Part shown: positions 26,901 to 35,100 of the stretch, one piece after another | How positions within the stretch are numbered: the first letter of the stretch is position 1 | How the letters are laid out: every line of letters starts with the position of its first letter | Assembly (NCBI RefSeq): GCF_006716645.1 | Contig: NZ_VFPL01000002.1 | Location: 186,001-250,000 of the forward strand | Source: Arcticibacter tournemirensis | GTDB lineage: Bacteria > Bacteroidota > Bacteroidia > Sphingobacteriales > Sphingobacteriaceae | DNA: 64,000 bases | Direction: 5' to 3' | Program-made: the position numbers and the translations under genes | Notes under the pieces: generated by a model | The model's database searches: none | Told to the model about the DNA's origin: nothing | The model's input: only the letters and a program-made list of their open reading frames with translations

Positions 26901-29784
26901 AAGACTAATTATCAAGGTAGATACCCTGAATACAGGAAAAGTCCCTTTTGTAAAAAACATTATTGTTTATAAAAAAGGTGATCCTGATTTTATGAAAATC
27001 TTTCCCGGAAATACAACGGACCTTCAGAATTATAGTCCGGGTATTTACAGGGTCTTCTACCTTCTGAAAGGGAATAAATACATTCTCCAGGATAACGTCC
27101 GGATCAGAGCTAACGGAACAAATTACTACAGCACCGGAAAACCCGATATTCTGCCGGCAGATGCTGTGAGCTTTAATATTGCAAAGGTCATTGAAAACAA
27201 GAGCAGATTAAATGGTAGTAACCAAGAGGACGAGTCCTCGCAATTGATAAAAGAGGTATTTAACGAAAAATATCTGGATACAGGGACATTTACAGGGTTG
27301 ATGAGCGGAGCAGTATACGACAAAAAAGATAAAACTCCCATTCCTGGAGTTACTGTTAAAGTAAAAGGAACTTCTGCCGGGACAACTACAGATATGTCCG
27401 GCCGCTTTTCCATCAAGGTTCCCTCGTCGGGCAAGCTTCAGATAATGCTTATAGGTTATGAAACAAAAGAAGTAAGCATACAAAATGGAGGTACCGCCGA
27501 TGTTTACCTGTCAGAGAGCCATCTTTCACTTGATGAAGTGGTGGTCGTGGGTTATGGCGCACAAAAGAAAACAGCAGTAACTGGTGCTGTTTCTGTTATG
27601 TATGACAGACTGGAGGGCGTGCAGATCCGTGGCGTCGCTTCCTCCGCTTCAGGAAGCCCGTTGATTATTGTTGACGGTGTTCCATATGCAGGAAACATGG
27701 CAAGCCTGGATCCTTCTCTGATTGGAGAAATGAATATATTGAAAAATGAAGCCGCTACAGCACTGTATGGTTCCCGGGGGGCAAATGGCGTAATTCTAAT
27801 AAGCACAAAAAAGAAGGTGGGGAAAGCTGGAGCAGGAGAAGCACAGCCAGAACAGCAACCAATTTTCCGGAGAAACTTCGCGGATTACGCCTTCTGGCAG
27901 CCGCGGTTAAGAACTGACGAACAAGGCAAGGCCAGCTTTACCGTTACCTTTCCTGATGATATTACCAACTGGCGTACCTTCTTTATAGGAATGAGTGGCA
28001 ATAAGCAAAGCGGCTATGCTGAAGGGCAGATCAAATCTTACAAATCTATTAGTGCCAGCTTTACATCGCCATTGTTTGCAGTCCGCGGAGATACGTTTGA
28101 ACCGGTTGGCAAGATCATGAACTATACTACCGATACCATCAGTCTGAACCGCAGTTTCAGCTTCAACGGAAAGCTCATGAAAGAAGATACTTTTAGAATT
28201 ACGAATTCAAAAATAGACACTTTCAGGATTCAGGCAGAAGGGAAAGACAGCCTGCATTTTGAATATTCCATTAAACGACCGACCGGATATTTCGACGGAG
28301 AAAGGCGGTCAATTCCCTTATATGAGAGAGGAGTACTGGAAACAAAGGGCGTTTTTGAAACCCTTGAAAAAGACACCTCCATATCGCTACGCTTTGATCC
28401 GAAACTTGGGAAGGTCACTCTCCGGGCAGAAGCCTCTCTCCTGCCCGTGCTACTGGAAGAAACTAACCGGCTACGGAAGTATGAATATCTCTGTAATGAA
28501 CAAATTGCGTCTAAACTCAAGGGACTTCTGGCTGAGAAAAAGATAAGAGCTTATCTGAAGGAGCCTTTCAAACATGAAAAAGACATCAATGAACTGATTA
28601 AGAAACTACTTGAAAACAGGAGGAAAGAAGGTACATGGGGATGGTGGAAGGATACAAGTGCGGAGTTATGGATCAGTTTGCATGCTGCCGAAGCCTTGCT
28701 CGAGGCCGACGCAATGGGTTATAGAACCCAGATTGACAAGCAGAAACTGATAGACTACCTGATATATGAAGTAAGCTTTTTGAAGGGGCAAAACAAATTG
28801 ACAGCTATAGAACTGCTGAGCACATTGAATGCGAAAGCTGATTTTAAATCGTTGATAAAAGACTACGAGAGATCGCTTTCACCTAAACAGAAAATAACGG
28901 CGTATGAAAAGATGAAACTTATGCGAACCAGACAAAGGGCCGGACTACCGGTTTTAACTGATAGCCTTCTTAAAACAATACGTTATACTATGTTTGGGAA
29001 TGCTTACTGGGGCGAGCAGCGATATCTTTTCTTCGACAACTCCATACAACTTAGTATCCTGGCTTACCGGATCCTCCGCGAAGACGGAAAGCACACTGCG
29101 CTTTTAAGCAAAATAAGGAACTACTTCCTCGAGCAACGAAAAGACGGGCAATGGCGGAACACTTACGAATCGTCTTTGATCCTTGAGACCATTCTTCCTG
29201 ACATTCTTAAAGACGGAAAGACGCCAGAACCAGCTTCTCTTATACTTTCAGGGGAAAGGAATGAAACAGTTACACGTTTTCCGTATACAGCGATGCTCGA
29301 TAACAACGCGAAATTAACTATTGAGAAGAAGGGGGAATTTCCGGTTTACCTAACAGCTTATCAGCAGTTTTTTAACTCTTCGCCGGCAAAAACAAACAAG
29401 GACTTTACTGTAAATACTTCGTTTGAAAAAGACGAAAACAAACTGAACGAGCTGAAGGGCGGACAACCCGTTGTACTTAAAGCTGACGTAATTGCCCGGG
29501 CTGACGCAGACTATGTAATGATTGAGATACCCATACCTGCCGGTTGTTCCTACGAAAGCAAAGAACAGTCCTATTCATACACAGGAAGCGAAGTGCACAG
29601 GGAGTATTTCAAAAATAAAGTGAGTATCTTTTGCAATAAGCTAAAAGCAGGACGATATAGCTATAGCATAAAGCTGGTCCCCCGCTACACCGGAACCTAT
29701 ACCCTCAATCCTGCAAAAGTAGAAATGATGTACTTCCCGGTATTTTTCGGACGTGAAGAAATAAAACAAATTCGGATTAAGTAA
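23977..29784 (+). CDS. Alpha-2-macroglobulin-like protein with inserted SusC-type CarboxypepD/plug segment
   Basis: The product has 1935 residues with a signal peptide (about 1-19, ending STHAQ). An N-terminal region of macroglobulin-like beta domains follows, including an MG2 block (PGFLVFNKPVYRPGDTVKLK, about 210-310) and another MG-type block near 620-700. Residues about 1105-1190 are a CarboxypepD_reg-like domain (GAVYDKKDKTPIPGVTVKVKG). Next comes a TonB-box-like DEVVVVGYG (about 1185-1193) and a plug domain (about 1195-1280, LIIVDGVPYAG, ALYGSRGANGVILIS), exactly as at the start of SusC receptors but without a barrel. The A2M domain follows (FWQPRLRTDEQGKASFTVTF, about 1300-1400), then a thioester motif C1506-N-E-Q1509 at the start of a helical toroid region, and a C-terminal receptor-binding-like domain. 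It probably acts in the periplasm or at the outer membrane as a protease trap or surface protein. The role of the plug is unknown. Confidence 0.88.
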   Translation: MKHLLLILNLIILISSTHAQKPLTNSRQSSYYTYIYRLDDETVKRFYSKKILTNEIAGHPLDSFLTDKPRPLHLQPGNYLEVHALKNKLQYKLLQRRSAYLKILENRHDLQFVLSSVNGEKVEDAQVYLEGRKIPFDPERQLYHTRRPRKNQLLQIKHQGISNYYSLTSKPEYRYSYKKPGLFSRLWNFVKKPFRKKQKGRPYYYTPPVNPGFLVFNKPVYRPGDTVKLKAFILDKKSKKPIRYPKLLVRLKDDPWDNGKIIGYVNAYRPGGFEYEFKLTDSLDLDLDDDYTVSLETLESAKYDLDEYDGDLEDREYLMKRTVFQASNFHYEDYELKTNRFAMRADKTGHSPGSPISLYFKATDENDLNVADGRIELTLMSRNSRNYKENTVFIPDTLWQHQMQLDATGETKLVIPDSIFPKADLDFTADAVFLNANNERLNDLKYLSFKSESKEIDAKLDGDTLKINYRIGGKEIRTTAMLAVCNANNDTLLVKKIQLPARELLGQGADVYSVSVDSYTKAFSVRSFPAELSASGYRNADSLFIKVSNPRKLNFWYTVFSGKKIVLQGKTNNLNYAHPFKEKKNVSVLLNFLWGGEPAQQEIQVPYQDKLLSIQTSQPLTVYPGQQINIEVDVKDASGKPVAGADITGYSFTRKFQNATVPFIPYLGRVYPYRTLSNPVTIGKLQESGELKLNWQRWSKEMGLDSIEHYKFTHPSAIYRIGEPAPDSITQIAPFVVKDGDILPVHILYIDEKPVYFSQTTHLQRYSFRVEPGSHKVRFRTKNMMITLDSVIVTKGEKLILSLNGDMQNNTSAKFVKQAKVLSSYEATLINKYLISVVNNFGDRFATIEQSNSIFLLNTESSDNYGIRPHSDAVLTGPYNGLAVRFTRKDSQPVYFNPEPGYSFEFQPGLLKQKSLDEKYPFSLYLDNNTSNGNDYTQYALTGGEVDTLWQYYLDLRSHTTRLFRNEYLSGRGTGRLIIKVDTLNTGKVPFVKNIIVYKKGDPDFMKIFPGNTTDLQNYSPGIYRVFYLLKGNKYILQDNVRIRANGTNYYSTGKPDILPADAVSFNIAKVIENKSRLNGSNQEDESSQLIKEVFNEKYLDTGTFTGLMSGAVYDKKDKTPIPGVTVKVKGTSAGTTTDMSGRFSIKVPSSGKLQIMLIGYETKEVSIQNGGTADVYLSESHLSLDEVVVVGYGAQKKTAVTGAVSVMYDRLEGVQIRGVASSASGSPLIIVDGVPYAGNMASLDPSLIGEMNILKNEAATALYGSRGANGVILISTKKKVGKAGAGEAQPEQQPIFRRNFADYAFWQPRLRTDEQGKASFTVTFPDDITNWRTFFIGMSGNKQSGYAEGQIKSYKSISASFTSPLFAVRGDTFEPVGKIMNYTTDTISLNRSFSFNGKLMKEDTFRITNSKIDTFRIQAEGKDSLHFEYSIKRPTGYFDGERRSIPLYERGVLETKGVFETLEKDTSISLRFDPKLGKVTLRAEASLLPVLLEETNRLRKYEYLCNEQIASKLKGLLAEKKIRAYLKEPFKHEKDINELIKKLLENRRKEGTWGWWKDTSAELWISLHAAEALLEADAMGYRTQIDKQKLIDYLIYEVSFLKGQNKLTAIELLSTLNAKADFKSLIKDYERSLSPKQKITAYEKMKLMRTRQRAGLPVLTDSLLKTIRYTMFGNAYWGEQRYLFFDNSIQLSILAYRILREDGKHTALLSKIRNYFLEQRKDGQWRNTYESSLILETILPDILKDGKTPEPASLILSGERNETVTRFPYTAMLDNNAKLTIEKKGEFPVYLTAYQQFFNSSPAKTNKDFTVNTSFEKDENKLNELKGGQPVVLKADVIARADADYVMIEIPIPAGCSYESKEQSYSYTGSEVHREYFKNKVSIFCNKLKAGRYSYSIKLVPRYTGTYTLNPAKVEMMYFPVFFGREEIKQIRIK

Positions 29785-29807
29785 AAAGAAAAGCCAGAAA
29801 GGACGTT

Positions 29808-29837
29808 AAAAAAATAAGCTCCTGATGGGCAGGAGCT
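29808..29837 (-). terminator. Terminator of the candidate small RNA
   Basis: An 8-bp perfect stem (29837-29830 with 29824-29817, 5-base loop) is followed on the minus strand by TA and seven T (29814-29808). There is no T-run on the plus strand, so it does not serve the macroglobulin gene ending at 29784. Confidence 0.75.
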
Positions 29838-29892
29838 CAAACTAACCAATTATAAACCTAAATTATGCAGAAAGAAATTCCTTATAATTTCT
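29808..29892 (-). ncRNA. Candidate small RNA, about 85 nt
   Basis: The minus strand carries a complete small transcription unit: a strong promoter (29928-29897), a predicted start near 29892, a 5' hairpin (GCAGAAA near the start pairing with TTTCTGC), a 30-nt A/U-rich unpaired middle, and a terminator (AGCTCCTG at 29837-29830, 5-base loop, CAGGAGCT at 29824-29817, then TATTTTTTT). There is no meaningful open frame. Its middle is complementary to CAATTATAAACCTAAATTATG-like sequence (plus strand 29847-29867), which resembles the leader and start codon of susC-type genes. That suggests a trans-acting antisense regulator; this target idea is inference. Confidence 0.65.
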
Positions 29893-29896
29893 GCCG

Positions 29897-29928
29897 CAAA
29901 GGTAAGTGTAATAATAACACTAAGCAAA
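29897..29928 (-). promoter_or_regulatory. Promoter of the candidate small RNA
   Basis: Minus strand: TTTG (29928-29925), 20-bp spacer, TACCTTTG (29904-29897). This is a perfect match to the Bacteroidota primary-sigma pattern TTTG / TAnnTTTG, the best in the window. It points away from the response regulator gene at 30091. Confidence 0.75.
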
Positions 29929-30090
29929 TCTTTTTTACTTTTTTTTCAACTACCTAAAAGCATGAGTTTTGTGTTTAAAAATATTCGCAGTCGGTGAAAC
30001 ATTTCCAGATAAACGGGGTTAAGATCCATAAGCTATATGCTATCCGGAACTATCGGAATAGACGTAATTATATAAAAGGGAGCTGAAGGC

Positions 30091-30462
30091 ATGTCAAAAC
30101 GCATACTCATATTCGACGATGACGTCGATATACTATCTATTTGTAGTTATATCCTTGAAGAACAGGGATGGGATGTTCATACTTCCCCGCATTGCAACAA
30201 TATTTCTGAATTTGTACGGGGTATTCAACCGGATGTAATACTCATGGATAATTGGATACCCGATTCAGGAGGCGTTATTGCCACCCAAACACTTAAAAGT
30301 GAAAGAGACCTCAGGACGATTCCGGTAATATACTTCTCTGCCAATAATGATATCCAATCTTTAGCTGCACAGGCCGGAGCGGATACCTATCTTGAGAAAC
30401 CGTTCGATCTAAACGAACTCGAACTGGTGATTGAGAGGGTGATGGCTAGTAAGGTAGCATGA
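30091..30462 (+). CDS. Single-domain response regulator
   Basis: This 123-residue protein is only a receiver domain: acidic pocket IFDDDVD at 7-13, phospho-acceptor Asp in DVILMDNWIPD near 52, switch Ser in YFSAN near 83, and the conserved Lys in EKPFD near 103. There is no output domain, so it would act by protein contact or as a phosphate relay. The block ILMDNWIPDSGG is unusual and is shared almost exactly with the regulator at 37532-37882, so the two are paralogues and may serve the same kinases. It stands alone; no kinase gene is adjacent. The 3' end is 3 bp from the recO stop on the other strand. Confidence 0.92.
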   Translation: MSKRILIFDDDVDILSICSYILEEQGWDVHTSPHCNNISEFVRGIQPDVILMDNWIPDSGGVIATQTLKSERDLRTIPVIYFSANNDIQSLAAQAGADTYLEKPFDLNELELVIERVMASKVA

Positions 30463-30465
30463 TGC

Positions 30466-31191
30466 TTAACTGAGCACCTCTTCTAAAACAAGATGCGACC
30501 TGATTTCACCCAGGCTGTCGATGTGTAAATGATAGTATTCTAACATTTTAGTCAGGAGCTCCTTCCTTTCTAAAGAGCTCAGCTTCACTTGCTCCAGAGT
30601 TTCAGTGTTACAGGATAACAGATTTACAAAATGATTAACCAGACTCCCCTGTATAAAATGAAGGTGCAACGGCAGCTCCTTTGTAAACACCCCGTTTTTA
30701 AGGTCAAAATATAGAGATCCCGATGATGACCTGCTTTGAGGATAAAACCCCAGGTACCTGGTTAACTTTAATAAAAACCATAGATGGTAATTTGCAAGAC
30801 CTTTAGTGAGATGATCGAGCACTTCAATGCTTTGACTTAAAAATTCAAACAGCCTTTCATCTGCAGAATGCTGCCGTATACTTCGATAAAGAACTTCATT
30901 CAAAAAGATAGCAAGCGAGCTCTTCACAACATCATAAGGAATGCTCTCGAAAACCGGATCGTTCCTTAGTTCTGAAATTCTCTGAATGTTGCCAGAAGGC
31001 TTGTGATAGACGATCATATCCAGCAAATGCAGGGGTTGCAGCATATTCATGCGTATTCTCCCTTTAGATTTTTTTACTCCGCTGATAAGATATGACTGCA
31101 TGCCGAACTTCTCGGTAAATACCTGCACTATCACACTGCTTTCCGAATAGTCGGTAGTCTTTAAAACAATTCCCCGGGTTTTATGAAGCAT
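30466..31191 (-). CDS. recO: DNA repair protein RecO
   Basis: This 241-residue protein helps load RecA in the RecFOR recombination pathway. The N-terminal OB-fold begins MLHKTRGIVLKTTDYSESSVIVQVFTEKFG, a typical RecO opening. The helical C-terminal part lacks obvious zinc Cys residues, as in many Bacteroidota members. It overlaps the upstream dgkA-type gene by one base (TGATG). Confidence 0.93.
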   Translation of the reverse strand: MLHKTRGIVLKTTDYSESSVIVQVFTEKFGMQSYLISGVKKSKGRIRMNMLQPLHLLDMIVYHKPSGNIQRISELRNDPVFESIPYDVVKSSLAIFLNEVLYRSIRQHSADERLFEFLSQSIEVLDHLTKGLANYHLWFLLKLTRYLGFYPQSRSSSGSLYFDLKNGVFTKELPLHLHFIQGSLVNHFVNLLSCNTETLEQVKLSSLERKELLTKMLEYYHLHIDSLGEIRSHLVLEEVLS

Positions 31192-31538
31192 CAGAAGATT
31201 TTCGGAATAAAGATAAGCAAGCCTGTTACAAAGGCAAAAAAAGCAGTAAATAATACTGCTCCGGAGCTTAAATCTTTTATTACACCCGCCTTTACATGAT
31301 AGTCCGGAGAAACCAGATCTACCAAAACTTCAAGGGCGGTATTAAAAAGTTCGCTTATAAACACCATTGCGATAACCGCTAGAATCCATAGCCATTCATA
31401 CGTTTGTATTTTAAAATAGAAACCCATGGAAACTGCGAAAATTGCAGCGAGAGAATGAAACCTGAAGTTGATTTGCGTTTTGAAAGCATACCGGATCCCT
31501 TGCCATGCATATTGGAAACCGTAAAAGAATTTTTTCAT
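31191..31538 (-). CDS. dgkA: Diacylglycerol/undecaprenol kinase family membrane protein
   Basis: This 115-residue protein has three hydrophobic segments and the DgkA signature: FHSLAAIFAVSMGF, then ISELFNTALEVLVDLVSPDYHVKAGVIKDLSSGAVLF, where the Glu and Asn of ELFNTALE are active-site residues. It phosphorylates a membrane lipid alcohol, probably undecaprenol or diacylglycerol. It is coupled to recO by a one-base overlap. Confidence 0.9.
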   Translation of the reverse strand: MKKFFYGFQYAWQGIRYAFKTQINFRFHSLAAIFAVSMGFYFKIQTYEWLWILAVIAMVFISELFNTALEVLVDLVSPDYHVKAGVIKDLSSGAVLFTAFFAFVTGLLIFIPKIF

Positions 31539-31572
31539 CCTTTGGTAGCTATGAAGAAAACAGGTACAAGCG

Positions 31573-31872
31573 TTATGTCATATTATTAACTTGTAGTTTC
31601 CTTTCTCTGTTCCTGCGTAACGCCTTTCTTTCTGCTTTTCTCTGCTCCTTTTTCTCTGCCTCTGCGGCACGCTCCTCCACAAGGCCTTTATATTCAACTT
31701 TCCTCACGAGACTATAGAAAACAAACAGGAAGCCGGCACCAAAAAGTATTGTACCCAATATCATCGCCCAGCCGTACGGCCCCCATTCATTTTGTTTTAT
31801 CGCGTAACCAAGAATATTAAACCCTATACCCGGAACGATTAGCAGAAGACCTCTTTTAAGATACTTATTCAT
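31573..31872 (-). CDS. Small membrane protein of unknown function
   Basis: This 99-residue protein has two hydrophobic helices (about 8-25 and 36-58) joined by a short loop with NEWGPYG, then a highly basic/charged tail (EERAAEAEKKEQRKAERKAL) that is probably a cytoplasmic coiled helix. It lies 34 bp upstream of dgkA on the same strand and may share its transcript. I do not recognise a family. Confidence 0.7.
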   Translation of the reverse strand: MNKYLKRGLLLIVPGIGFNILGYAIKQNEWGPYGWAMILGTILFGAGFLFVFYSLVRKVEYKGLVEERAAEAEKKEQRKAERKALRRNRERKLQVNNMT

Positions 31873-31923
31873 AGTGAATCTCTGACAAAGGATGTGCCAC
31901 TAGTGCCAAAGGTCTTTATTCAT

Positions 31924-32005
31924 GCAGACAATAGGATTAAATAATGTTGTGAGTATTTAATGTATAGAGAAGCAGACAGTATCGCAGAGGATATTGTCTG
32001 CTTCT
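31924..32005 (+). promoter_or_regulatory. Long hairpin with an alternative pairing arm upstream of ileS
   Basis: AGAAGCAGACA (31968-31978) pairs with TGTCTGCTTCT (31995-32005), with inner G-U and TATC/GATA pairs, giving a 16-pair stem and a 6-base loop. A second copy of the left arm, GCAGACAATA (31924-31933), is perfectly complementary to 31992-32001, so two structures exclude each other. No T-run follows. It lies about 140 bp before the ileS start. Confidence 0.45.
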
Positions 32006-32141
32006 CAGTGTCATTCTCTGGTAAACCTTGCTTTCAAAATCGTATATGGCGGGGACAATTGCCCATGTTTTTCTCATACTTCCTGCTTATTTCGGCGTAT
32101 TTTAGTAAATTGCACCCTCATTTTTTGGAGATAAAGCACTG

Positions 32142-35100
32142 ATGTACAAAGAATATAAACAACTTAATTTATCGGAAACAGGAAAAGAAATCCTTGAATA
32201 CTGGAAAGACCGTCAGATATTTGAAAAAAGCATTTCGAACCGCCCTGCTTCAAAACCATATACTTTTTACGAAGGTCCCCCTTCAGCTAATGGAATGCCG
32301 GGCATTCATCACGTAATGGCCCGCAGCATCAAAGATATATTTTGCCGTTATAAAACACTTAAAGGCTTTAGAGTAGAGCGTAAAGGAGGTTGGGATACAC
32401 ACGGACTTCCCATTGAGCTTGCTGTTGAAAAAACATTAGGGATAACAAAAGAAGATATCGGCAAAAAAATAACTGTCGAGGAATATAATTCAGCCTGCAG
32501 GAAAGAAGTAATGAAATACACCGATGTATGGAATGACCTTACTGAAAAAATGGGCTACTGGGTTGATCTTGAAAACCCTTACATCACGTATAAAAATGAA
32601 TATATAGAGACCCTGTGGTGGATACTTAAGGAGCTTTATAATAAAAACTTTCTCTATAAAGGTTATACCGTTCAGCCTTTTTCCCCTGCTGCAGGCACCG
32701 GACTGAGCTCACATGAGCTGAATATGCCGGGAACGTACCGTAACATAAAGGATACGTCTATTGTAGCCCAGTTTCACCTCAAACATGATCAGGTGCATCC
32801 GCTTACGCCTGTTCTTTTTCAGAACGAAGCGGAAGATACAGTTGTGCTTGCATGGACTACTACTCCCTGGACGTTGCCGTCTAACTGCGCGCTTGCTGTA
32901 GGGAAAGATGTTTCTTATGTAAAGATCCGGACATTCAATCCATATACTTATTCGCCGGTAAGTGTGATTCTGGCGAAAGAACTGGTATCAAAGCATTTTA
33001 AACCAGAAGGACAGACTGCTTCTTTTCGGGATTACAAAGGAGGCGATAAGGTTATCCCATGGGAGCTTGCAGGAGAATTTAAAGGCAGTGATCTGATAGG
33101 CCTGCGTTATCATCAGCTTATGCCCTATGTATCGAACGAGAAACTCGAAAAAGATGCATTCAGGATTATACTGGGTGATTTTGTGACTACAGATGATGGT
33201 ACCGGAATTGTGCACATCGCTTCTATTTTTGGAGCTGATGACTTCAGGGCAGCGAGGGAAAACAACATTCCTTCAGTGTTAGCTACCGATGATAAAGGCA
33301 ACGAATATCCCCTGGTTGACCGTCAGGGACGCTTTACAGATGAAGTTACCGACTTTGCAGGCCGCTTTGTAAAAGAAGAGTATTATCCTGATGAAGTGCG
33401 CAATCAGCCTGACTTTAAGCCTACTGATGTTCTAATAGCCATCAAGTTAAAGGAAGACAATAAGGCGTTCGACGTAAAAAAATATGAGCATAGCTATCCT
33501 CATTGCTGGAGAACTGACAAGCCGGTACTCTATTATCCGCTTGACAGCTGGTTTATCCGTACCACAGCCGTAAAGGACAGGCTTGTAGAACTTAATAAAA
33601 CCATTAACTGGAAGCCCGAGGCTACCGGTACCGGACGCTTTGGTAACTGGCTGGAAAACCTTGTTGACTGGAATCTCTCCCGCTCACGGTATTGGGGCAC
33701 CCCTTTACCAATCTGGCGAACAGAAGATGGCGCAGAAGAAGTATGCATTGGCTCAGTAGAAGAATTGAGAGGCAAACTCACTGAAGCTTTAAATTCGGGT
33801 GTGCTCAATGCCGAAGAAAACGACAAGATCACTAAAATAGCTGACTCGTTTGATCATTCTTCTTTCGACCTGCACCGTCCTTATGTTGACGATATTATCC
33901 TGGTTTCTTCTGATGGCAGGAAAATGTATCGTGAGCCCGACCTGATCGACGTCTGGTTTGATTCAGGAGCAATGCCTTACGCCCAGTGGCATTATCCTTT
34001 TGAAAACAAGGAGAACTTTGAGAATGCTTATCCCGCCGACTTTATAGCTGAAGGGGTTGATCAAACCCGCGGCTGGTTCTTTACTCTGCATGCAATAGCG
34101 GTAATGCTTAAAGATTCAGTGGCATTTAAAAACGTAGTGTCAAACGGACTGGTTCTTGACAGGAACGGCAACAAAATGTCTAAACGACTTGGTAACGCTG
34201 TTGATCCTTTTGAAACAATAGGAAAATACGGCGCTGACGCTACTCGCTGGTATATGATCAGCAATGCTTCACCATGGGATAACCTTAAGTTTAATATTGA
34301 AGGCCTTGATGAAGTACGCCGTAAATTCTTCGGCACACTTTATAACACTTATGCTTTCTTTGCCCTGTATGCCAACATAGATGGCTTCAACTACAGTGAA
34401 GAAGAGATTGCAATTTCAGAAAGGCCTGAGATAGACCGATGGATTATCTCGTTGCTTAATACATTATCGAAAGAGGTGGATGGTTATTATGGCGATTTCG
34501 AGCCTACCAGAGCCGCAAGAGCTATTCAGGACTTTGTGGACGAGCATTTAAGTAACTGGTATGTACGACTATGCCGTCGCCGTTTTTGGAAAGGCGATTA
34601 TACAGAAGACAAAATATCGGCTTACCAAACACTTTATACTTGTTTAGATACCATAGCTCGCTTGATGTCGCCTATTGCACCCTTCTTTAGCGAAAGATTG
34701 TTTCTTGATCTGAACACTATTACAGGGAAAGATAGCGCAGAGTCCGTCCATCTTACAGACTTTCCTGAATATCATGATAGCCTGGTCGACACAGGCCTTG
34801 AAGAAAGAATGGCCCTTGCTCAGGACATCTCTTCACTGGTACTGTCGTTGAGGAAAAAAGTTGGCATTAATGTACGCCAGCCTTTGAATAAAATACTTCT
34901 CCCTGTACTCGATAATACCTTCAGAGAAAAAGTTGAACGTGTAAAAGAGCTCATACTTTCTGAAACGAATATCAAGGATATAGAATTTATTCACGACACT
35001 TCGGGTATTATCACTAAAAAAGTAAAACCAAACTTCAAGGCCCTCGGCCCTAAAGCTGGGAAATACATGAAGGACGTCGCCTCTTTTATTACATCTCTTA

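Noticed and set aside
29865-29957. Short plus-strand frame starting at the ATG opposite the sRNA (MQKEIPYNF...)
   Set aside because: About 30 residues, Lys/Asn/Phe-rich, in the promoter of the minus-strand RNA; more likely leader-like sequence than a gene.
31960-32142. 60-codon open frame directly before ileS
   Set aside because: It covers the hairpin at 31968-32005, has no motif, and ends at the ileS start; it looks like chance.
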